NCBI GenBank assembly: GCA_017860765.1
Contig: JAGDMY010000098.1
Coordinates: 1-5,982 of the forward strand
Length of the DNA stretch: 5,982 nt
Direction of reading: 5' to 3'
From: Chloroflexota bacterium
Lineage (GTDB): Bacteria > Chloroflexota > Dehalococcoidia > Dehalococcoidales > UBA3254
Shown in pieces: positions 1 to 5,955 of the stretch. The position numbers and the translations under genes are program-made. The notes below the pieces were generated by a model that saw only the letters and a program-made list of their open reading frames with translations, ran no database searches and had not been told where the DNA came from. Position 1 is the first letter of the stretch. Each line of letters opens with the position of its first letter.

Positions 1-1276
1 CCCTGGAAAATGCCACGCTGGACTTAAATTTAGCTATAATTTCATTTTTAGTGAGAGGCTGGGAGATATAATCACCTCTGGGTATCTCAGTCGCTGCAGA
101 GTATTCCCGGTTGTCCTGCATTCTTACACGGATGACACAGGACATTCGCTTCCCCTTCGAGGCCGTATTGATGCGTATTTTATTGGCAAGTGCAAGTACC
201 TCAGGGTCACGGATAGCCTCATCGGTATAGTTTTCCAGAACAGAGTTTCTCCTCAATATAGCACTGGCCACGCTATAGTTAAGGTTCAGGATGGCGCTGA
301 CCTGACTGCAGGGTCCGATTTTGAAGGGCTGAATTAAAAACGACCCCTTCCAGAAGGGATTCAGGTCTATATAAATTTCCTGTATACCGGAGACGTCGAG
401 GTTATGTTCTGATATCAATTTCAAAGCTGTTTCTACTGAACTGGCATTCCCGCGGCAGCAGGGATAGAGCTTGAATTCTTCATCTGCATAAAATATTTTC
501 CCCAGGTCCCTGGTGATTATTTCGGGATTAACTTCACGGCAAAATTGCTGGTAATAGCCAAACTGCCCCATCAACGGGTCTCGAGGACCGGAAAAACCCC
601 TTCGCGCTAACTCGGCAGATATTATCCCATTCCACCCTGCCAGCCCCTGACTTAATTTGGAGGAATGGGTATAGTCCATCACCGCCAGCATGGACCCGCT
701 GATCTGCATAAAGGCTATGCCGAGAGCATTCAAGAGCTGCTCTTCATCGAGGCCCATCAGCTTGCCAGCTACCAGAGCAGCGCCAAAGCGGCTGCAGGTG
801 CCCGCGGGGTCCCACCCTAAGTCCCAGGGCCCGGCCCCCGCCGTACCAATTCTCGAGGCGGCATCGTCACCCAGCACCAGGGCCGTGATCAAATCCCTGC
901 CGCTCAATCCCAGCTTCTCCGCCATCGCCAGGGCGGTGGGCACGGTGGTCGCGCTATAGTGTCCGGGGCTCCTTTTTCCATCAATTTCAGGCCCCCCTGC
1001 GGGTTCCAGATCGTTGGAGCGGGCAGCGATGCCCAACACCAGCACTGTGTTAGCTGCTGGAAACTTCCCCCCTATCCCTAAGAGAGTGCTTTCTTCCTTT
1101 CCTCCCCAGGTCCTCACGATATCCAGCATCATGTCCACTCCGGAAGAATGGAGGCCGCCTATCATAGACCCGATAGTATCCAGAATCCGGATTTTGGCAT
1201 AGTCCAGAGTTCGCGAATCAAAGTCGCTAAATTCCCTCTGCACTATATTGCGTATCAATTCCTGACTGATTGACAT
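1..1276 (-). CDS. MmgE/PrpD family protein, C-terminus cut by window edge
   Basis: Reading the minus strand from the ATG at 1276 gives 425 uninterrupted codons that run off the left edge. The family (2-methylcitrate dehydratase PrpD, cis-aconitate decarboxylase, MmgE) acts on cytosolic hydroxy- or unsaturated carboxylic acids by dehydration or decarboxylation. Family-like blocks appear in order: an N-terminal helical part with LDTIGSMIGG (32-41); a His in SPGHYSATTVPTALAMAE (103-120); THSSKLSQGLAGWNGI (203-218) followed by RRGFSGPRDPL (225-235); FKLYPCCRGNASS (268-280); AILNLNYSVASAIL (328-341); and GDYISQPLTKNEIIAKFKS (401-419) near the usual C-terminus. Family members are commonly about 450-480 residues, so perhaps 25-55 are missing. 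An in-frame ATG at 1282 is the alternative start. I prefer 1276 because AGGG lies 6 nt before it, whereas for 1282 AGGG abuts the start. It is divergent from the TRAP operon. The exact substrate is unknown, and naming it PrpD would be over-annotation. Confidence 0.9.
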   Translation of the reverse strand, partial: MSISQELIRNIVQREFSDFDSRTLDYAKIRILDTIGSMIGGLHSSGVDMMLDIVRTWGGKEESTLLGIGGKFPAANTVLVLGIAARSNDLEPAGGPEIDGKRSPGHYSATTVPTALAMAEKLGLSGRDLITALVLGDDAASRIGTAGAGPWDLGWDPAGTCSRFGAALVAGKLMGLDEEQLLNALGIAFMQISGSMLAVMDYTHSSKLSQGLAGWNGIISAELARRGFSGPRDPLMGQFGYYQQFCREVNPEIITRDLGKIFYADEEFKLYPCCRGNASSVETALKLISEHNLDVSGIQEIYIDLNPFWKGSFLIQPFKIGPCSQVSAILNLNYSVASAILRRNSVLENYTDEAIRDPEVLALANKIRINTASKGKRMSCVIRVRMQDNREYSAATEIPRGDYISQPLTKNEIIAKFKSSVAFSR

Positions 1277-1336
1277 CTTCATCCCTATTTTAGAAAAAAC
1301 GCGATAAGATTGCCATTGCAAGGTGGAAATATGAGT

Positions 1337-1346
1337 TCGTATACGA
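1337..1346. promoter_or_regulatory. Palindromic operator-like site at the leftward promoter start
   Basis: TCGTATACGA is a perfect 10-bp palindrome. It lies where transcription from the leftward promoter should start, about 33 bp from the first base of that promoter's -35 box. Read on the minus strand, the wider 15-mer at 1352-1338 (TTGTTGTCGTATACG) matches 13 of 15 bases of the sequence at 1444-1458 beside the opposite promoter. Short GTATAC-centred palindromes are typical operators of GntR-family regulators, including the FCD (FadR-like) branch that often controls organic-acid genes. The regulator's identity is an inference, and no regulator gene is present here. Confidence 0.5.
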
Positions 1347-1350
1347 CAAC

Positions 1351-1379
1351 AAATTAACATACTTTTAATTCGTTGTCAA
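1351..1379 (-). promoter_or_regulatory. Leftward sigma70-type promoter for the MmgE/PrpD gene
   Basis: On the minus strand a perfect TTGACA occupies 1379-1374. At 16-17 bp spacing lies a weak AT-rich -10 candidate, TTAATT or TAATTT (1357-1351). The -35 box is convincing and the -10 is poor, which would fit a promoter that needs help or is normally weak. Predicted transcription starts near 1344, inside the palindrome, giving a leader of about 70 nt before the start codon. Confidence 0.45.
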
Positions 1380-1418
1380 TAGGTCAAGGCTGGAATCGGC
1401 ATATGTGAGAAAAAACAC

Positions 1419-1447
1419 TTGACATGCAGTGGATTTTGTTATATTGT
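1419..1447 (+). promoter_or_regulatory. Rightward sigma70-type promoter for the TRAP operon
   Basis: A perfect TTGACA at 1419-1424 is followed by TATATT (1440-1445, 15-bp spacer, 5 of 6 matches to TATAAT) or, in a better 17-bp register, TATTGT (1442-1447, 4 of 6). The expected start of transcription is near 1452, which leaves a leader of about 260 nt before the solute-binding protein gene. It is the best promoter visible upstream of the operon. Confidence 0.6.
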
Positions 1448-1449
1448 AG

Positions 1450-1459
1450 TCGTACACGC
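1450..1459. promoter_or_regulatory. Second operator-like site at the rightward promoter start
   Basis: TCGTACACGC differs from the perfect palindrome at 1337-1346 at two positions. It sits 31 bp from the first base of the rightward -35 box, nearly the same geometry as the 33 bp on the other side. The surrounding TTGTAGTCGTACACG (1444-1458) matches the inverted copy at 13 of 15 bases. A protein bound here would cover the start of transcription, which suggests repression relieved by an inducer. This copy is less symmetrical, so it may be the lower-affinity site. Confidence 0.45.
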
Positions 1460-1506
1460 AAACAGAAAACTATGTTTCAAGCCTTAAGCACAAGAATTTC
1501 CTGCCC

Positions 1507-1533
1507 AGATTCTATCGTTATTTTAACGAATCT
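1507..1533 (+). other. Hairpin in the long leader of the TRAP operon
   Basis: CGTTA (1516-1520) and TAACG (1524-1528) pair around a TTT loop. The outer arms AGATT (1507-1511) and AATCT (1529-1533) extend the stem with a four-base CTAT bulge on the left side. It lies about 55 nt into the predicted transcript. No U-tract follows, so it is not a standard terminator. The remaining leader, to 1697, shows no riboswitch class I recognise and no convincing leader peptide. Confidence 0.35.
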
Positions 1534-1715
1534 CTATACTTAATTTAGCCATAGTGATTTAAGACATTGTCGATAAGGAGGTGGGAAAGCAGCATCTTTC
1601 AGGTTGCCCATTTTGCCCATCCAGATTTTCAAGGATTTTTTAATGATTTTGGACAATAATCTGAGAATAGCTTATCGAAAACCAGCTATCGAGTTATAAA
1701 GGAGGGTTTTGCATC

Positions 1716-2924
1716 ATGAAAAAGGTAAGTTCATTAACCATCTTGAGTTTGCTTATCGTATCGTTGGTCTTAATTTTAACTCTCGGAATCAGCTGTGCTC
1801 AGGCAACCCCATCTCCTGCGCCGGCACCCAAACCGGCGACCTCGGCCCCACCGGCTCCGGCGCCCACGACCGCTGCCCCAGCCCCGACCTCGGCAGCTCC
1901 TAAACCCGCTCCTACTACCACTGCACCTCCAGCACCAGCTCCTACGACACCCCAGAAAGCTATTAAACTGACTTTCTCCAACTGGGCTCCTCCACCTAAT
2001 GCTGAATCAGTGGCCTGCGAAAAATGGGCCAAAGACTTCGAGGCCAAGACTGGCGGCAGATATACCGTTGAAGTGGTCCACGGTGGAGCTATCGCCAACC
2101 AGGCCAAAGGCTACGATGCAGTGGTGAACGGCATCGCCGACATAGCCTCCTTTGTTCCTAAGGAAAGTGATCAACCCTTCCCCATCACGACCTTATCGAC
2201 CCTGCCGGTAGGGTTTGTATACTGCGAGACCGCTTATCAGGCGTGGTTCAAACTCTTCCGCGATGGTCTCTTTGATAAAGAGCTCTCTGCAGTTAAACCC
2301 CTCTTCACCTTCCTGGGCAATAACGAGGATGTCAGCACCAAGATACCGGTCAACTCCGTCGCCGAATTTAAAGGCATGAAGCTGGTAGTGCCCGGCGGTG
2401 TTCAGGTGGATATCTGCAAAGCGGTAGGTGCGATTCCGGTGACCGGTGGACCTCCAGATGCTTATGAACTGGTGCAAAAAGGGGTAGCCGATGGGATCTA
2501 CATCGCCGCCCTGGGTATGCAGGAATTTCAATGGACGGACCTGGTGCATTACCTGATTAAACCCATGCAGTTCGGCAAAGCTTCCCACGTCATCGCCATG
2601 AACAAGGATGTCTACAACAAGATGCCGGCTGACGTTAAAAAAATAGTGGATGATATGGTCGCTGATCCTCAGTACGGATTGATTGTGGCTAAGGGATGGG
2701 ATCAGTGGTGGCAGGGCTCTATAGATTATTTCCATTCCAAAGGTGGCAAAGATATAGATTGGAGTCCTGAAGAGAAAGCCAAGCTGGGCGCACTTATCCT
2801 CCCCATGTGGGATAACTGGTTGACGAAGAATGATGCCGCTGGCGCCAGGGCAGCCCTGACCGCGTACTACAATGCTATGAAAGGGGCAGGCGTACAGGAT
2901 CCCACACCCGGATGGAAACCGTAA
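1716..2924 (+). CDS. dctP: TRAP transporter solute-binding lipoprotein, DctP family
   Basis: This 402-residue extracytoplasmic protein should capture a small organic, probably acidic, solute for the DctQ-DctM permease encoded just downstream. Residues 1-26 are a signal sequence (MKK start, hydrophobic core 7-23) ending in LGIS before Cys27, a lipoprotein-type cleavage site, so the protein is probably lipid-anchored. Residues 28-81 are a low-complexity Pro/Ala/Thr tether. The DctP fold starts near IKLTFSNW (83-90), with NGIADIASF (138-146), FKGMKLVVPGG (218-228) and DAYELVQKGVADG (248-260) as recognisable blocks. In the MKLVVPGG block most relatives have the ligand-binding Arg (KLRVP/KIRTP type); here that position is Val224. 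Without the tether the length is usual for the family. AGGAGG at 1700-1705 lies 10 nt before the ATG. The gene symbol denotes the family; the ligand is unknown. Confidence 0.93.
   Translation: MKKVSSLTILSLLIVSLVLILTLGISCAQATPSPAPAPKPATSAPPAPAPTTAAPAPTSAAPKPAPTTTAPPAPAPTTPQKAIKLTFSNWAPPPNAESVACEKWAKDFEAKTGGRYTVEVVHGGAIANQAKGYDAVVNGIADIASFVPKESDQPFPITTLSTLPVGFVYCETAYQAWFKLFRDGLFDKELSAVKPLFTFLGNNEDVSTKIPVNSVAEFKGMKLVVPGGVQVDICKAVGAIPVTGGPPDAYELVQKGVADGIYIAALGMQEFQWTDLVHYLIKPMQFGKASHVIAMNKDVYNKMPADVKKIVDDMVADPQYGLIVAKGWDQWWQGSIDYFHSKGGKDIDWSPEEKAKLGALILPMWDNWLTKNDAAGARAALTAYYNAMKGAGVQDPTPGWKP
1797..1958 (+). repeat. Low-complexity Pro/Ala/Thr tether within the SBP gene
   Basis: Codons 28-81 of the solute-binding protein encode irregular repeats of PAPAP, APTT and TAPPAPAP type, almost only Pro, Ala, Thr and Ser with two Lys. 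The DNA is C-rich and imperfectly repetitive. It would form an extended, disordered spacer between the lipidated Cys27 and the binding domain. Such regions change length easily, so it should vary among relatives. Confidence 0.8.
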
Positions 2925-2943
2925 ATACAAAAAAATAGTTCAC

Positions 2944-2977
2944 ACCGGGGGAAAAGCTTTTAGGCTTTTCCCCCGGT
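2944..2977 (+). terminator. Strong stem-loop between dctP and dctQ, probably attenuating
   Basis: ACCGGGGGAAAAGC (2944-2957) and GCTTTTCCCCCGGT (2964-2977) pair perfectly over 14 bp around a 6-nt loop, TTTTAG. The downstream strand is ATAATTCAATTCT, without the U-tract of a full intrinsic terminator. The likely roles are partial termination or protection of the upstream mRNA's 3' end, so that more binding protein than permease is made. That is a recurring arrangement in binding-protein-dependent transporter operons. Complete termination is unlikely because no good promoter is visible before dctQ. Confidence 0.65.
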
Positions 2978-3027
2978 ATAATTCAATTCTGCTGCTTCCA
3001 GGATCTTAGCCCGGGGAGGGTTTTTTT

Positions 3028-3558
3028 ATGAGTGTTGAAGTTACGATCACTCCACCGGCGACAATATTCTCAAAAATCGAAAAAGGTATTCGCTACACGG
3101 GGACTGCGCTCCTGTATTGCAGCATTTTTCTCTTCGTGGTATTGATGCTGCTCGATACCATTGATGTGGTTGGCCGATACGTATTTAACAGCCCCATTAT
3201 CGGGACTATGGAGATCAGTCAGGTCCTGATGGGCGGTGTGGTCATGCTGGGATGGGCTTATACCCAGCATCAAAATGGCCATGTCAACGTAGACATGTTC
3301 ATCAACAGATACCCGCCCAGGGCACGCACGTCCGTCTACCTGATTATGCTGATCTTATCACTGGTCCTTTTTATCGCGATCACCTATCAATCCTCAATTT
3401 TAGGTATGCAGCACTGGGCATCCCACAGGGTTTTTCCCACCCTTCGAGTGACCTCCGTGCCATTTTATTTCTTCGTTCCTGCCGGAGGTTTCTTTATGTG
3501 CCTCGAATTAATTATCCAGATAGTTAAACAGGCTTCTGCTTTGAGAAGGAGAGGGTAA
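3028..3558 (+). CDS. dctQ: TRAP transporter small membrane subunit, DctQ family
   Basis: This 176-residue integral membrane protein is of usual DctQ length and has four predicted membrane helices, at about 27-47, 62-79, 103-123 and 143-166. It forms the membrane complex with DctM and helps dock the substrate-loaded binding protein. Family hallmarks are visible: VVGRYVFNSPIIGTMEISQ (47-65, with Arg50 and Glu62), then GWAYTQHQNGHVNVDMF (75-91, with His85 and Asp89). The start ATG follows a GGGAGGG ribosome binding site (3014-3020) by 7 nt. It lies 103 bp after dctP, across the stem-loop, and one base before dctM. The Arg/Lys-rich C-terminus (ALRRRG) is probably cytoplasmic. Confidence 0.9.
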   Translation: MSVEVTITPPATIFSKIEKGIRYTGTALLYCSIFLFVVLMLLDTIDVVGRYVFNSPIIGTMEISQVLMGGVVMLGWAYTQHQNGHVNVDMFINRYPPRARTSVYLIMLILSLVLFIAITYQSSILGMQHWASHRVFPTLRVTSVPFYFFVPAGGFFMCLELIIQIVKQASALRRRG

Positions 3559-3562
3559 GTTG
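3546..3562 (+). promoter_or_regulatory. Ribosome binding site that decides the TTG start of dctM
   Basis: AAGGAG (3546-3551) lies inside the last codons of dctQ, 8 nt before TTG at 3560. The nearby ATG at 3564 is in another frame, and the first in-frame ATG would remove about 18 residues of the first membrane segment. The TTG start is therefore the only one giving a full-length DctM N-terminus. Confidence 0.75.
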
Positions 3563-4861
3563 GATGCTCTGTTTATTAGCATAATCGGTCTGGTGGCTTT
3601 CTTTATCCTGATGTCCCAGGGGATGTCGATAGCCTTTGCTTTTGCCCTGGTGGGAGCCATAGGGCTACTGGCGCTGAAGGGTATCAATCCGGCTCTCAAT
3701 CTTCTGGGGAGCGCTCCATTTACCTGGACCACTAACCCGTCCCTTTTATCTCTGCCCCTTTTTATTCTGATGGGACAATTCGTCTTCCAATCCGGAATCG
3801 GGGGTGACCTCTTTGACACCGCTCATAAATGGGTAGGCAGGGTCCCCGGTGGTTTAGCTGTCGCCACAACCGTGGCCGCCACCTTATTCGGCGCCTGCTG
3901 CGGGGCCAGCACCGCGGCCGCCGCTACCTTTGCTTCTGTAGCCTATCCCGAAATGGACCGCTACCATTATAACCGCGGCATGTCAACAGGTTGCATAACT
4001 GCCGGGGGTAGTCTAAGTTGCCTGATACCGCCCAGTGTGGCATTCATCGTGTATGGTGTTTTAACTCAGTCCTCCATAGCCCAGCTATTTATCGGCGGTA
4101 TCTTTCCCGGTCTTTTATTGGCTTCCTTATATATTTTATTGATATTGGGAATGTGCCTGCGAAATCCCAAGTTAGGCCCTGCCGGCCCCCGGTTTACCTG
4201 GAAAGAGAGGTTCATATCTTTAAGGGGACTTATCGCAGTCGTGATCCTTTTCCTTCTGGTCCTGGTGGGTATGTTTACCGGGGTTTTTGCTGCCAGCGAA
4301 GCCGGGGCAATAGGCGCTTTCGGAGCTCTGGTGATAGTGGCTGTCAGGCGCAGAATAAACTTCGCCAGTTTTATTGATTCTGTCAAAGGGGCCACCGTAA
4401 GCACCTGTTTTGTCCTTACCATCACCACGGGCGCCATGATTTTCTCCAATTTCCTGGCGGTGGGAGGTTTTGCCCGCATGTTCCAGGGCTGGATTACAGG
4501 GCTTTCCGTCTCGCCAACCATCATCATGATATGCATATTTATTATTTATATGATTCTGGGCATGTTTATGGATGGGCTGTCAATGCTTTTGCTCACGCTG
4601 CCCATCATATTTCCGGTCATTGTCAGTCTGGGTTATCCGGTAGTCTGGTTCGGTATTATATCAACCTTACTGGTGGAAATGGCGCTTATAAGCCCTCCGG
4701 TGGGGATGAATGTCTACGTGGTTACCGGGATAACCAAGGTCCCCATGGGCCAGGTTTTTTCAGGATCGATGCCTTTCTTCGGAATGATGTTCCTGGGCAT
4801 CATCATAATGTGGGTCTTTCCCCAGATTGTGATGTTCCTGCCAGGCCTGATCACCGGTTAG
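3560..4861 (+). CDS. dctM: TRAP transporter large membrane subunit, DctM family
   Basis: This 433-residue, very hydrophobic protein is the transport channel that couples solute uptake to an ion gradient (Na+ in characterised TRAP systems). The two related halves are visible. The first has SLPLFILMGQFVFQSG (64-79), LFGACCGASTAAAATFASVAYPEM (109-132) and AGGSLSCLIPPSVAFIVYG (148-166). The second has GMFMDGLSMLLLTLPIIFPV (334-353) and VEMALISPPVGMNVYVVTGI (372-391). The two PPS/PPV loops are typical paired features of the family. The length matches normal DctM proteins. The start is a TTG, one base after the dctQ stop. AAGGAG at 3546-3551 is well placed 8 nt before it, an in-frame TGA at 3542 closes the frame upstream, and the ATG at 3564 is out of frame. 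Translational coupling to dctQ is likely. Confidence 0.92.
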   Translation: MDALFISIIGLVAFFILMSQGMSIAFAFALVGAIGLLALKGINPALNLLGSAPFTWTTNPSLLSLPLFILMGQFVFQSGIGGDLFDTAHKWVGRVPGGLAVATTVAATLFGACCGASTAAAATFASVAYPEMDRYHYNRGMSTGCITAGGSLSCLIPPSVAFIVYGVLTQSSIAQLFIGGIFPGLLLASLYILLILGMCLRNPKLGPAGPRFTWKERFISLRGLIAVVILFLLVLVGMFTGVFAASEAGAIGAFGALVIVAVRRRINFASFIDSVKGATVSTCFVLTITTGAMIFSNFLAVGGFARMFQGWITGLSVSPTIIMICIFIIYMILGMFMDGLSMLLLTLPIIFPVIVSLGYPVVWFGIISTLLVEMALISPPVGMNVYVVTGITKVPMGQVFSGSMPFFGMMFLGIIIMWVFPQIVMFLPGLITG

Positions 4862-4935
4862 TTCCCGGAGCAATTTAGTAATCGACGCCGATGAACGGGT
4901 GAGATTTCATCTGGGCTAATATATAAGGAGGAAAA

Positions 4936-5718
4936 ATGTTATTAAAAGATAGAGTGGCACTGGTCACAGGGGGCGCGCGAGGAATCGGACGTGGCATTGC
5001 CCTCAAGTTTGCCGAGGAAGGTTGCGCGGTCGCGATCGCCGACATCAAGGAAACCGAGGCTGAGCAGACCCTGAAAGGGATCGCTGGCAAGGGTTCGAAA
5101 GGGATTTTTATTAAATGCGATGCCACCGATAGCAGCCAGGTTAAACAAATGGTGAACAAGGTTATTTCAACCTTTGGCAAAATCGATATCCTGGTGAACA
5201 ACGCCGGAGGTTTTACCGTTGCTGTTCCACTTTCTGAGATTACCGAAGAAGCCTGGGATAAGAATGTGGATTTGAACATGAAGAGCGCCTTCCTGGTCAC
5301 CAAAGCAGTCGCACCGTACATGATAGAAAAAAAATATGGCAAGATTATTAACCTTTCATCTGTCGCCGCCATTACCTCGGGCCCTCCATCCATTCACTAC
5401 GCCTCTTCGAAAGGCGGCGTGCTGTCCATGACTTTTGATTTGGCCGGTGAACTGGGGCGCTATGGCATCTGCGTCAATGCCATTTTACCAGGAACTATCA
5501 GGACACCGCTGTGGACAGAGACCAATGTCCCCAAGGGAGCCAATGAGGACGAATTTTTCGATGGTATGGCCAAGAAAATGATACTGCTGCAGAGAGCGGG
5601 TTATCCGGAAGATATAGCCGGAGTCGCCTTGTTCTTTGCCTCCTCCCTCTCGGACTATGTGACCGGGGACCGGCTTATTGTCGGAGGCGGTTTCCCCTTG
5701 CAGATGCCTCCGTTCTAG
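4936..5718 (+). CDS. Short-chain dehydrogenase/reductase (SDR), classical type
   Basis: This 260-residue cytosolic oxidoreductase is of usual classical-SDR length and would interconvert an alcohol and a ketone with a nicotinamide cofactor. The Rossmann fold carries TGGARGIG (11-18), Asp36 at the end of strand 2 (favouring NAD(H) over NADP(H)), CDATD (61-65) and NNAG (88-91). The catalytic set is complete: Asn114, Ser142, Tyr155 and Lys159 (YASSK), with ILPGTIRTP (183-191) and the C-terminal TGDRLIVGGGF (243-253). AGGAGG at 4926-4931 lies 4 nt before the ATG, a short but usable spacing. The gene starts 74 bp after dctM on the same strand with no terminator visible between them, so it is probably the last gene of the TRAP operon. 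Oxidation of the imported hydroxy-acid or a product of it is a reasonable inference. FabG-like annotation would be too specific. Confidence 0.92.
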   Translation: MLLKDRVALVTGGARGIGRGIALKFAEEGCAVAIADIKETEAEQTLKGIAGKGSKGIFIKCDATDSSQVKQMVNKVISTFGKIDILVNNAGGFTVAVPLSEITEEAWDKNVDLNMKSAFLVTKAVAPYMIEKKYGKIINLSSVAAITSGPPSIHYASSKGGVLSMTFDLAGELGRYGICVNAILPGTIRTPLWTETNVPKGANEDEFFDGMAKKMILLQRAGYPEDIAGVALFFASSLSDYVTGDRLIVGGGFPLQMPPF

Positions 5719-5955
5719 CTAATTCTGAGATTGTGTTCCGTTGAAGGGCCAGATAATAAAAGTCAACGCCAGAATGTCCTTAAAGACACCAGCCTGAATA
5801 TCTCAAATAGCCGGTAAAGAGGTTTTCAGGCAGGGTGTTTTTCCTTTCAGAGTTGATGAGCCGTATATACTGCCTCTAAGACTGAGATCTCACCGATCTC
5901 AAGTTATTTCGCTCTGAAAAAGGCTATCGTCTGAAACAATCAAGGAGCAAAACTG
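5719..5955. other. Non-coding gap after the SDR gene with weak inverted repeats
   Basis: I find no credible gene in these 237 bases. Two small inverted repeats are present. GCCTGAA (5792-5798) with TTCAGGC (5825-5831) has a 26-nt loop and is followed after four bases by GTGTTTTT; it could be a poor terminator for the operon. TGAGATC (5883-5889) with GATCTCA (5895-5901) has a 5-nt loop and lies about 55 bp before the next gene. TATACT near 5872 could be a -10 box, but no good -35 box accompanies it. Confidence 0.35.
5883..5901. repeat. Inverted repeat upstream of the last gene
   Basis: TGAGATC and GATCTCA are perfect 7-bp inverted arms around TCACC. It may be a small hairpin in the leader of the next gene, a weak end to the preceding transcript, or a protein site. 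No U-tract follows. One such short repeat in about 240 bases is not far above chance. Confidence 0.3.

Noticed and set aside
690..1202. Two open frames of 89 and 62 codons on the plus strand
   Set aside because: They lie opposite the MmgE/PrpD reading frame, which has clear family motifs throughout. The translations are low-complexity and unrecognisable.
1581..1643. Possible 20-codon leader peptide starting at GTG (contains CPFC)
   Set aside because: The purine-rich AAGGAG abuts the GTG with no proper spacing, and no regulatory codon run or following terminator is seen.
1799..2107. 102-codon Ala/Gly/Val-rich minus-strand frame
   Set aside because: It is the antisense shadow of the Pro/Ala-rich tether; C-rich repeats produce such frames.
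2216..2225. GTATAC-containing sequence inside the SBP gene resembling the operator
   Set aside because: It is in coding sequence with no promoter, and the outer bases do not match the two operator copies.
2193..2930. 245-codon open frame on the minus strand across the SBP gene
   Set aside because: It is antisense to a well-supported DctP gene, its translation resembles no family I know, and it lacks a ribosome binding site. It is a by-product of the codon use of the real gene.
2931..2977. Minus-strand intrinsic terminator: the stem-loop followed on that strand by a T-run (A-run at 2931-2936)
   Set aside because: No minus-strand gene ends here, and the T-run is separated from the stem by several bases. 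The structure makes more sense as an intercistronic element of the plus-strand operon.
4862..4935. Short inverted repeat GATGA/TCATC between dctM and the SDR gene
   Set aside because: Five pairs with a 13-nt loop and no U-tract are expected by chance, so there is no support for termination between these genes.
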